Source: Actinocrinis sp035605935
GTDB lineage: Bacteria; Actinomycetota; Actinomycetes; Streptomycetales; Catenulisporaceae
Assembly: GCF_035605935.1 (NCBI RefSeq)
Contig: NZ_DATNGK010000257.1
Span: 9,171 to 73,170, forward strand
Length of the DNA: 64,000 nt
Reading direction: 5' to 3'
The translations under genes were made by a program, and so were the position numbers. Under the pieces are notes generated by a model. The model had not been told where the DNA came from. It did no database searches and saw nothing but the letters and a program-made list of their open reading frames with translations. Every line of letters starts with the position of its first letter. The stretch's first letter is position 1. Shown here one piece after another: positions 44,356-51,516 of the stretch.

Positions 44356-46305
44356 TTGTTAGCGCTAACAGGACGCGGGCGAACGCCCGGGTCCCGCCCC
44401 GGCCTGCGTCGCGCGGCCGTCGCCTGCGGCGTCGCCGCCCTCGGTTCGAGCGCGGTCGTGGCGGTGGCGGCGGGCGGAGCCAGCGCCGCGTCCGGCTGTC
44501 AGGCCACGTATTCGATCACCAGCCAGTGGAACACCGGCTTCGGCGTCAGCGTCTCGGTCACCAACCTGGGCGCGCCGATCAGCTCGTGGACGGTCGGCTG
44601 GACCTTCCCAGGCAACCAGCAGATCACCCAGCTGTGGAACGGCAGCTACACCCAGAGCGGCGCGAACGTCTCCGTCGCCAACGCCTCCTACAACGGCTCG
44701 GTGGGCACGAACGCGGCGCTCTCGTTCGGCTTCAACGGCTCGTATTCGGGCACGAACGCGGCGCCCGCGCAGCTCACCCTGAACGGCACCGTGTGCAACG
44801 GCTCGGTGAGTTCGTCCTCTGCGACGCCGAGTCCCACCTCGGCCTCGCCGACGCCGTCACCGAGCACCAGCCCGAGTAAGAGCCCGACCCCAAGCGCCAG
44901 CGCCAGCCCGACGCCCTCCTCCTCGCCCTCGTCGAACCCCGGCGCCGGCACGTGGGTCGCGGCGCCGGTCAACCAGTTCAGCGGCGGCCCGGCCACGTTC
45001 ATGTGGCTGATGTCCGATGGCAGCATCCTGTCCAACGGCGCTGACCTGCACCAGTGGGTCAAGCTGGTGCCCGACGCGTTCGGCAGCTATGCCAACGGCC
45101 ACTGGGTCTCCCTGGCCACCAGCCCCTACGGCCTCGGCGCGGCGCAGGAGCACATCCTGCCGGACGGCCGCTTCTACCAGGCTGGCGGCGAGTACGTGTA
45201 CTTCTGGCCGTCGGGCAGCTCCGCCAACGACCACAACGGCGTACAGCTCTACAACCCGGTCACCAACACCTGGAGCCTGGGACAGTCCGGCCTCTACGGC
45301 AACCTGCAGGACACCGGCAGCGCCAGCCTGCGCAACGGCTCCATCGTCTCCAGCGACCAGCAGAACCCGAAGACGCAGATCTTCAACCCGTCCAGCAACA
45401 CCTGGAGCGGCGTCGGCTCCCGGCCGACCAGCTCCGGCGAGGACGGCTGGGTGCCGCTCTCCGACGGTTCGGTGGTCTCGGTGGGCAACTACGGCGCGTA
45501 CCGATTCGACCCGACCAACAACACCTGGCACACCCTGGCCTCCCCGCCCTCCGGGTACGCCAACGGCAACGTGGACTCCTCCATGGTCACCGAGCTGTAC
45601 GACGGCCGGATCTTCGTGATGGGCAGCAACACCACCGCGATCTACACCCCCGGCTCGAGCACCAGCAGCGCGGGCAGCTGGGTCGTGGGCCCCCCGACGC
45701 CTCAGGGCACGTACACCGACGACGTGTACACGACCCCTGAGCCGAACGGCAAGGTCATGTTCGACTCGGTCAAGTGCAGCTGGCTGACCAACCAGTGCGG
45801 CTCGGCCTCCGGCCCGATGGTCGACGAGTTCGACCCGGCCACCAACACCATCAGCACCGTCCCCGAGCCGCCGGACTCCTCCGGCCAGGTGGTCAACTTC
45901 ATCGACCTGCCCAACGGACAGGTGATGGCCGCGGCCGGCAACCGCAACTGGATCTGGACCCCGGTCGGCGGCCCGCAGAACTCCTGGCGTCCGACCGTCA
46001 GTACGGTCACCGCCAACTCGGACGGCTCCTACCACCTGGCCGGCACGCAGCTGTCCGGCATGGTCGCCACTGGTGAGGACGACTTCCAGGCACCGGAGAA
46101 CTACCCGATCGTGTACCTGAAGGACTCCTCCGGACACGTGTACTACGCCCGCTCCTACAACTGGAGTTCGGAAGTGCCGAGCAAGCCCGGCGAAGCGCAG
46201 ACCACTGACTTCGCGCTGCCCTCGGGCCTGGCGCACGGTACGTACTCGCTGTACGTGTCCTCGTGCGGCGTATCGTCCCTGGCTGCCTACTCGTTCACGT
46301 ACTGA
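44356..46305 (+). CDS. Secreted CBM2-kelch beta-propeller protein
   Basis: A 649-residue exported protein. A signal peptide (about residues 1-45, ending GGASAAS) precedes a family 2 carbohydrate-binding module (about 47-150, CQATYSITSQWNTGFGVSVSV ... TVCNGS, with aromatic residues WNTGF, WTVGW, LWNGSY), a Pro/Ser/Thr linker (150-195) and a kelch-type propeller (GAAQEHILPDGRFYQAGG, STNTWSGVGSRP). The catalytic Cys-Tyr residues of galactose oxidase are not recognised. The TTG at 44356 has GAGGAG 9 bases upstream; no other start fits the signal peptide. It likely binds cellulose or chitin and acts on or senses carbohydrate. Confidence 0.82.
   Translation: MLALTGRGRTPGSRPGLRRAAVACGVAALGSSAVVAVAAGGASAASGCQATYSITSQWNTGFGVSVSVTNLGAPISSWTVGWTFPGNQQITQLWNGSYTQSGANVSVANASYNGSVGTNAALSFGFNGSYSGTNAAPAQLTLNGTVCNGSVSSSSATPSPTSASPTPSPSTSPSKSPTPSASASPTPSSSPSSNPGAGTWVAAPVNQFSGGPATFMWLMSDGSILSNGADLHQWVKLVPDAFGSYANGHWVSLATSPYGLGAAQEHILPDGRFYQAGGEYVYFWPSGSSANDHNGVQLYNPVTNTWSLGQSGLYGNLQDTGSASLRNGSIVSSDQQNPKTQIFNPSSNTWSGVGSRPTSSGEDGWVPLSDGSVVSVGNYGAYRFDPTNNTWHTLASPPSGYANGNVDSSMVTELYDGRIFVMGSNTTAIYTPGSSTSSAGSWVVGPPTPQGTYTDDVYTTPEPNGKVMFDSVKCSWLTNQCGSASGPMVDEFDPATNTISTVPEPPDSSGQVVNFIDLPNGQVMAAAGNRNWIWTPVGGPQNSWRPTVSTVTANSDGSYHLAGTQLSGMVATGEDDFQAPENYPIVYLKDSSGHVYYARSYNWSSEVPSKPGEAQTTDFALPSGLAHGTYSLYVSSCGVSSLAAYSFTY
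44357..44370. promoter_or_regulatory. Palindrome at the kelch start codon
   Basis: TGTTAGCGCTAACA, a perfect 14-bp palindrome with the central CG typical of LacI-family operators, overlaps the TTG start of the kelch gene. It differs from the fructan operator, so another LacI-type protein is likely. Confidence 0.6.
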
Positions 46306-46358
46306 TGCCGCATTGATTCAACACTCCTGATGCTGCGGTAATCGCTACGTGAGCGCAG

Positions 46359-46388
46359 GCGCGGGCGGTCTGAAACGACCGCCCGCGC
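46359..46388. terminator. Bidirectional hairpin terminator between convergent genes
   Basis: GCGCGGGCGGTC (46359-46370) pairs perfectly with GACCGCCCGCGC (46377-46388) across a 6-base loop, between the kelch stop and the stop of the leftward gene. Confidence 0.75.
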
Positions 46389-46404
46389 TCTGCTTTGCCG
46401 CTCG

Positions 46405-47442
46405 CTACCGCACGGTGACCACGTCAGTCGTCCAGTGCGCCGGGTCCATGCCCAGCGATGTGATGTCGCGCAGCAGCCCATCGAAGCCGCCCGCCACGTA
46501 CCACGGAGCGCGACCGTTCATCGTGGACACGCAGATCAGCAGGCCGTTGCTGATCTTGCAATGCTGGTCGATTTCGGAGTTGGCGCCGGGAGTCGCGGTG
46601 GCCGGCAGCACTTGCACCTGAACCGAGTCGTTCTCGGCGCCCATGCTGAAGCTGAGGTCCACCTCCCAGGCCGCCCCTTTTATGGTCGTCGGCCGGGTCA
46701 GTTGGGCGACCGGCGCGATCACGTCGGCCGGCAGCCCGCTGATACGCACGGGCAGCGGCACCGCGGTGTCGCCGATGTGCGCGGACTTGGCCACGTGCAG
46801 CAACGTCTGCGCCACCGGATCCGTACCGAGGTAGTACGCGTTGATCTCCGCCCAGCGGCCGCTCGGACTCTGGAAGTACAGCACGCCGGCCCTGCCGCGG
46901 TCGGGGTTGCGCTGCGCCGGATCGACCTCCCAGAAGGCCGGACGGTTGTTCACCTTGGGGGCTGCGATGAGGGTGTCGCCCGACTGCGGCGCCGGCGACT
47001 GTCCGGCGTCGAGTACGGAAAGCCAGATCATCGCGGGATCGTGACCCACTGTGCCATCGCTGACCTCGCTGCCCTTGCCCAGCGCCTGTGAGCCCTGTCC
47101 CGGTCCGGGCGCGATCAGATAGTTGACATTCGGCGCGTTCGCCGGCAACCACCCGAACGTGCCGGGAGCGACGAGCGGATCCCAGTCCGCGGTGCGCACC
47201 ACCTGCCGCGTCGCGGCGGCTCCGGTGCCTGGAGCGCCGCCGAACACGTGCCCGGCACTCAGGGCCAGCGCGGCGACCAGCGCCACGGCCCCGGTCCCGC
47301 CCAGCCCGGCCGCGGTCCGCCGGCGGCGCAACGTCCTTCGTCCGTCCACCCGGGCGCGGTCCGCGTCGACCCCGCTCGGCGGGGCGTCCTGCTCCGCGAT
47401 CGCGCCAAGCGCGCTCGAAAGCGAGTCTGCATCGAACTGCAT
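46405..47442 (-). CDS. Membrane protein of unknown function paired with a SigE-type sigma factor
   Basis: A 345-residue protein. A cytosolic segment of about 43 residues rich in Arg (RTLRRRRTA) precedes one membrane helix (about 44-68, LGGTGAVALVAALALSAGHVF) and an extracellular domain of about 270 residues with no recognised family (WDPLVAPGTFGWLPANAPN, NGRAPWYVAGGFDG). The ATG at 47442 is 16 bases after the sigma-factor stop, with AAGGGA upstream, so the two genes are one operon. The layout matches the sigma/membrane pair near 30 kb. A role as sensor or anti-sigma partner is inference; no zinc anti-sigma motif is seen. Confidence 0.72.
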   Translation of the reverse strand: MQFDADSLSSALGAIAEQDAPPSGVDADRARVDGRRTLRRRRTAAGLGGTGAVALVAALALSAGHVFGGAPGTGAAATRQVVRTADWDPLVAPGTFGWLPANAPNVNYLIAPGPGQGSQALGKGSEVSDGTVGHDPAMIWLSVLDAGQSPAPQSGDTLIAAPKVNNRPAFWEVDPAQRNPDRGRAGVLYFQSPSGRWAEINAYYLGTDPVAQTLLHVAKSAHIGDTAVPLPVRISGLPADVIAPVAQLTRPTTIKGAAWEVDLSFSMGAENDSVQVQVLPATATPGANSEIDQHCKISNGLLICVSTMNGRAPWYVAGGFDGLLRDITSLGMDPAHWTTDVVTVR

Positions 47443-47455
47443 GACTTTGTCCCTT

Positions 47456-47956
47456 CTACGAGTTGACGGAGTGCGGATCGAGCGCTCGGCGCATGGTCTC
47501 CAAGCCGCGCGAAGTCTGGCTCTTGACGGTTCCGGGGGCGCAATGCAGCGCCGCGGCGGTCTCGTCCACAGACAGATCGCAGTAGTAGCGCAGCACGATC
47601 GATGCGCGCTGCCGCGGTGGCAACGCGGCGAGGGCCGCGCGCAGATCGACCGACGCGGCGACATCCAGGTCTGGCATGGCGGCGTCCGCGCTCTCCCCTT
47701 TTAGCGAGACCCGCTTCCACCAGACCGTGCGCTGCTCCGCCAGAAATGCGTTCACCAGGATGGTTCGCGCGTAGCCGTCGATACTTTCCACCCGGGTGAC
47801 CCGGTGCCAGTGCACGTATAAGCGCGTCAGTGTGGTCTGAACCAGGTCGTCCGCCCGGTGCCAGTCTTGGCACAGCAGAAAGGCGACCTTGCGCAGCCAC
47901 GGTGTCTTGGCAGTCGCGTAATCGGTGAAGTGGGCGTCCCGATCGCTCACAGCCAC
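47456..47956 (-). CDS. SigE-family ECF RNA polymerase sigma factor (second copy)
   Basis: A SigE-family sigma factor of about 166 residues. Region 2 includes FTDYATAKTPWLRKVAFLLC, HRADDLVQTTLTRLYVHWHRV and YARTILVN; region 4 includes LPPRQRASIVLRYYCDLSVDETAAALHCAPGTVKSQTSRG. Start choice is between GTG 47956 and GTG 47950; GGGAGG lies just upstream and spacing is short for the first and long for the second. The downstream membrane protein is coupled in one operon. The gene diverges from the OsmC gene. Confidence 0.88.
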   Translation of the reverse strand: MAVSDRDAHFTDYATAKTPWLRKVAFLLCQDWHRADDLVQTTLTRLYVHWHRVTRVESIDGYARTILVNAFLAEQRTVWWKRVSLKGESADAAMPDLDVAASVDLRAALAALPPRQRASIVLRYYCDLSVDETAAALHCAPGTVKSQTSRGLETMRRALDPHSVNS

Positions 47957-48084
47957 GCCGCCTCCCAGTCTCGGCTCAGTGGATATCCGACTCTTTAATG
48001 CCGGCGGCTGCCCGAAAGGTTGAGTGGCCGCAGGGTCGGGTGGCCGATCCGCCGCCGACTGCTTCCTGCACATATGGTCGGCGC

Positions 48085-48519
48085 ATGAGCGCAAACGACG
48101 AAACCCTCCGCAGCGTCCGCGTCGACCGCGTCGCGGCCGGCCAATACACCGCGACCAATCCGAAGGGCGTGACGATCAGCCTCGGTTCGGGCGACGAGGC
48201 CTTCTCTCCGGTCGAACTGCTGCTGGCGGCGATCGGCGGCTGCACCGCCATCGACGCCGACGTCGCGACCAGCCGCCATGCCGAACCGGCCGGGTTCTCG
48301 GTCACCGTGACCGGCCACAAGATCCAGGACGATCTGGGCAGCCGGATGACCGACCTGGAAGTCACCTTCCGCGTCTCCTTCCCGGAGGGCGCGGAAGGCG
48401 ACGCGGCCCGCGCGATCCTGCCGCGTGCGGTGAAGCTCTCGCATGACCGGTTGTGCACGGTCAGCCGGACGGTCGAGATCGCGACGCCGGTCAAGTCGAC
48501 AATCGTGCACGAGGCGTGA
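48085..48519 (+). CDS. OsmC/Ohr-family protein
   Basis: A 144-residue OsmC-fold protein with the two redox cysteines in GGCTAIDADVA and DRLCTVSRTVE. The family reduces organic hydroperoxides. It starts at ATG 48085, divergent from the sigma factor. Next comes an SRPBCC/MarR pair in the same direction but with its own promoter region. Confidence 0.88.
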   Translation: MSANDETLRSVRVDRVAAGQYTATNPKGVTISLGSGDEAFSPVELLLAAIGGCTAIDADVATSRHAEPAGFSVTVTGHKIQDDLGSRMTDLEVTFRVSFPEGAEGDAARAILPRAVKLSHDRLCTVSRTVEIATPVKSTIVHEA

Positions 48520-48549
48520 GGACGCGACTCGGAGACTCGGCTGCACCTC

Positions 48550-48578
48550 TTGACCGATAGTCTGCGCACAGATAGTCT
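48550..48578 (+). promoter_or_regulatory. Promoter and repeat region of the SRPBCC-MarR operon
   Basis: TTGACC (48550-48555), a 17-base spacer and TAGTCT (48573-48578) form a plausible promoter, ending 31 bases before the SRPBCC start. GATAGTCT occurs twice (48556 and 48571), and GTCT-N6-AGAC follows, which could be a MarR operator. Confidence 0.45.
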
Positions 48579-48609
48579 CTGCGTAGACCAATTGAGAGAG
48601 GAAAACATC

Positions 48610-49056
48610 ATGTGGGAATACGAGCACTCCATCACGACCGACGCCACCGCGGAGGCGCTGTGGGCGCGTTTGGCCGACGTGGCCACGTGGACCGAGTGGA
48701 ACCCGGACACTGAGAAGGCCGAGTTGGACGGGCCGTTCGCGACCGGCAGCCGCATCACCATGACGCCGCGCGGCGACGAACCGGTGCTCCTGCAGCTCGC
48801 CGAGGTGCGCGAGAACGAGACCTTCGTCGACGTCGCGCAGTTCGGCGGGGTCGTGATTCGTACGATGCACCGGCTCGAGCGTTTGGACGGGGACCGCACG
48901 CGGATCACCTACCGCACTGAGATAACCGGACCGGCGTCCGACGAGCTGGGACCGCAGGTCGGCCCGGCGATCACCGCGGACTTCCCGGAGACGATGGCGG
49001 CGCTGGTGCGTGCGGCCGGATCCGAATCCGACAGCCCGTCAGAAGTGGGAGCCTGA
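48610..49056 (+). CDS. SRPBCC (polyketide cyclase/START-like) protein
   Basis: A 148-residue helix-grip protein (WEYEHSITTDATAEALWARLADVATWTEWNPD, TMHRLERLDGDRTRITYRTEITGP). The family binds hydrophobic ligands. ATG 48610 follows AGAGGA with 7 bases between. Its stop overlaps the MarR start by one base, so the pair is co-translated. It may bind a ligand sensed or exported by the neighbouring genes, which is inference only. Confidence 0.83.
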   Translation: MWEYEHSITTDATAEALWARLADVATWTEWNPDTEKAELDGPFATGSRITMTPRGDEPVLLQLAEVRENETFVDVAQFGGVVIRTMHRLERLDGDRTRITYRTEITGPASDELGPQVGPAITADFPETMAALVRAAGSESDSPSEVGA

Positions 49057-49481
49057 TGGCCTTGCAGCCCGCCGAGAGCCCGGGGTTCCTGCTCTGGCAC
49101 GCGACGCTGCGCTGGCAGCGTGCCATGACGGCCGCGCTCGCCCCGCTCGACCTGACGCACGTGCAGTTCGTCCTGTTGGCCTGCGCCTGGTGGGCGGGCC
49201 GGCAGGGCGAGCCACCGAATCAACTCACGCTGGCCGGGCAAGCCGGTACGGATGTGAAGATGACCTCCGCGGTGTTGGCGGCGCTGGAACGCAAGGGCCT
49301 GATTCGCCGCGAGACCGACCCGCGCGATACCAGGGCCAAGCGGGTCGCGGTCACCGAGCGCGGCGCCGCGTTGGCACCGCAGGCGATCGAGGCGGTGGAG
49401 CACGCGGACGCGGAGTTCTTTCGTCCCGTGAAGGCACCGGACGCGCTCGAACTGCTGCGGCAACTGGCCGCCGACCGGTAG
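49056..49481 (+). CDS. MarR-family transcriptional regulator
   Basis: A 141-residue MarR protein: winged helix at about residues 50-100 (QLTLAGQAGTDVKMTSAVLAALERKGLIRRETDPRDTRAKRVAVTERG). The start overlaps the SRPBCC stop. It probably represses its own operon through the repeats at 48556-48590. The DrrAB-type exporter genes follow 142 bases later and could also be targets. Confidence 0.88.
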   Translation: MALQPAESPGFLLWHATLRWQRAMTAALAPLDLTHVQFVLLACAWWAGRQGEPPNQLTLAGQAGTDVKMTSAVLAALERKGLIRRETDPRDTRAKRVAVTERGAALAPQAIEAVEHADAEFFRPVKAPDALELLRQLAADR

Positions 49482-49574
49482 CACGGCCACGCCGGCAAGC
49501 ACCGCACCCACGAAGACCGCGCTGGCAAAGGCGAAGGCGCCAAGGACTGAGCTGACAAGGCGTGAGCCCGCCGC

Positions 49575-49613
49575 TGTCAGTTCATGTCAGGCCGGTGTCA
49601 GCGCGGCCTGTCA
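49575..49613 (+). repeat. Phased TGTCA direct repeats upstream of the exporter operon
   Basis: TGTCA at 49575, 49585, 49596 and 49609; the first three read TGTCAG with 10- and 11-bp periods. Direct repeats of about 11 bp are how SARP regulators recognise DNA. They end 10 bases before the ATG at 49624, so the message would be leaderless or nearly so. Confidence 0.45.
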
Positions 49614-49623
49614 CCTTGAGCCC

Positions 49624-50634
49624 ATGACACAGACAAGGGTTGCGGCGACATCGGTCGACGCCGCGGTGTCCACGCGGGGCTTGGTCAAGCGTTTCGGCGA
49701 CCAGGTGGCCGTTGACGCAGTGGACCTCGAAGTGCCGATGGGAACCGTGTTCGGGCTGCTCGGGCCGAACGGGGCGGGCAAGACCACCATCGTGCGGATG
49801 CTGGCCACGCTGCTGACCCCGGACGCCGGCTCGGCCTCGGTCGGCGGCTTCGACGTGGTGCGGCAGGCCCACTCGGTGCGCCGGGTCATCGGCCTGACCG
49901 GGCAATACGCCTCGGTCGACGAGGCACTGAGCGGCCGGGAGAACCTGTACATGATCGGCCGGCTGCTGGATATGCCGGCCAGGGCGGCGCGGGCCCGCGC
50001 CGATCAGCTGCTGGAGACCTTCGGGCTGGCCGACTCGGCGAAGAAGGTGGCCAAGAACTACTCCGGCGGCATGCGGCGGCGGCTGGATCTGGCCGCCTCG
50101 CTGGTCGGCACGCCGCAGGTGCTCTTCCTCGACGAGCCGACCACCGGGCTCGACCCGCAGCGCCGCAACGACCTGTGGGACATCGTGCGCGAGCTGGCCT
50201 GGAACGGGACCACCGTGCTGCTGACCACGCAGTACATGGAGGAGGCCGAAGCGCTGGCCCGGCAGATCGCGGTGATGGACCGCGGTCGGATCATCGCATC
50301 CGGATCGCCCGAAGAGCTCAAGCAGCAGGTATCCGGGCGGCGGCTGCGGGTGCGCCCGGCGGACGCCACGGATCTGCCGGTGCTCCAAGCGCTGATGGCT
50401 GAGGTACTCGGCACCGCGCAGGAAGAGGGGACCGATCAGGTGAGCGGTCCGCTGGCCGCGGACGAGCAGCTGAACCTGGTGCTGCGCGAGATCGCCGCCA
50501 AGGAGATCGCGCTGGCCGATGTCAGCACATTTACGGCCTCACTGGACGAGGTCTTCATCACGCTGACCGGCACGGGCGCCGGGCACGACAACGACGAGAA
50601 CGGCGGCGACGCTGGAAGGAATGAGGGCCGATGA
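49624..50634 (+). CDS. Multidrug ABC exporter ATPase (DrrA-type)
   Basis: A 336-residue ABC ATPase of the DrrA/daunorubicin-resistance class. Walker A GPNGAGKTT, signature YSGGMRRRLDLAASL, Walker B VLFLDEPTTGLDP and the drug-exporter C-terminal domain ending ADVSTFTASLDEVFITLTG are all present. Its stop overlaps the permease start as ATGA. It would power efflux of a hydrophobic drug or a cell-envelope component; no biosynthetic gene is nearby. Confidence 0.92.
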   Translation: MTQTRVAATSVDAAVSTRGLVKRFGDQVAVDAVDLEVPMGTVFGLLGPNGAGKTTIVRMLATLLTPDAGSASVGGFDVVRQAHSVRRVIGLTGQYASVDEALSGRENLYMIGRLLDMPARAARARADQLLETFGLADSAKKVAKNYSGGMRRRLDLAASLVGTPQVLFLDEPTTGLDPQRRNDLWDIVRELAWNGTTVLLTTQYMEEAEALARQIAVMDRGRIIASGSPEELKQQVSGRRLRVRPADATDLPVLQALMAEVLGTAQEEGTDQVSGPLAADEQLNLVLREIAAKEIALADVSTFTASLDEVFITLTGTGAGHDNDENGGDAGRNEGR

Positions 50635-51458
50635 GCGCGGTTGATGCGGGACTCGCGCGGGCGGGGGCGGGCAGGCCGGTCTCCGGCCGGGTGTCCTTCG
50701 CCGAGTGGCTGCGGCACAGCGGCACGATGATCCGCCGGAATCTGCTGTCGATCAAAGCGGATCCGGAAGAACTCATGGATGTGACGATCTTCCCGCTTAT
50801 CATGACCGTGTTGTTCACCTACGTATTCGGTGGCGCGATGAAGGGCAGCGTCCACGGGAACTATCTGGAGTTCCTGGTGCCCGGCATCCTGGCGCAGATG
50901 CTGACCTTCGGCACCATGTACACCGGGATCAAGCTGAGCAACGACTTCTCCAAAGGCGTGATCGACCGGTTCCGCTCCTTGCCGATCGCCCGCTCGGCGG
51001 TGCTGAACGGGCACATCGTGGCGGCCCTGCTGCGGCTGCTGATCGCGGCGGTGATCACCACGGGGTCCGCGGTGGCGCTCGGGTTCCGCGTGCACACCTC
51101 ACCGCTCGCCTTCCTGGCCGGTATCGGTGTGCTGATGACGCTCGGGTTCGCGATCTCGTGGGTGGCGGTCTACATCGGCTCGATCGCGAAAACCCCGCAA
51201 GCAGTGCAGGGTGTGGGCCAGCTGGTGCTGTTCCCGATGATGTTCGCCTCCTCGATCTTCGCGCCGACCGCAACCATGCCGGGGTGGCTGCAGGCCTTCG
51301 TGAAGATCAATCCGCTGACGACCGCCGCGGACTCGGCCCGGGCGCTGATGAGCGGCGGACCGGCGTTCCACGCGGTGTGGGTCACGCTGCTCTGGTCGGC
51401 GGGGCTGACGGTGCTGTTCGCGCCACTCGCGGTGCGCGCGTACAAGCGGCGCAGCTGA
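50631..51458 (+). CDS. ABC-2 type exporter permease (DrrB-type)
   Basis: A 275-residue ABC-2 permease with six helices and the conserved segment LEFLVPGILAQMLTFGTMYTGI, then DRFRSLPIARSAVLNGHI and the GVGQLVLFPMMFASSIFAP region. It forms the membrane part of the exporter with the upstream ATPase, whose stop overlaps its ATG. Its stop converges on the SARP gene 58 bases away. Confidence 0.91.
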   Translation: MSAVDAGLARAGAGRPVSGRVSFAEWLRHSGTMIRRNLLSIKADPEELMDVTIFPLIMTVLFTYVFGGAMKGSVHGNYLEFLVPGILAQMLTFGTMYTGIKLSNDFSKGVIDRFRSLPIARSAVLNGHIVAALLRLLIAAVITTGSAVALGFRVHTSPLAFLAGIGVLMTLGFAISWVAVYIGSIAKTPQAVQGVGQLVLFPMMFASSIFAPTATMPGWLQAFVKINPLTTAADSARALMSGGPAFHAVWVTLLWSAGLTVLFAPLAVRAYKRRS

Positions 51459-51516
51459 GCTGGGGGCATGGCCAGTGCGCGCTGAGCCCGGTGCTGGGCG
51501 GGTGCCTGATGCGGGG

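Noticed and set aside
44356..46305. Galactose oxidase
   Set aside because: The propeller is kelch-like but the Cys-Tyr cofactor and copper ligands were not recognised.
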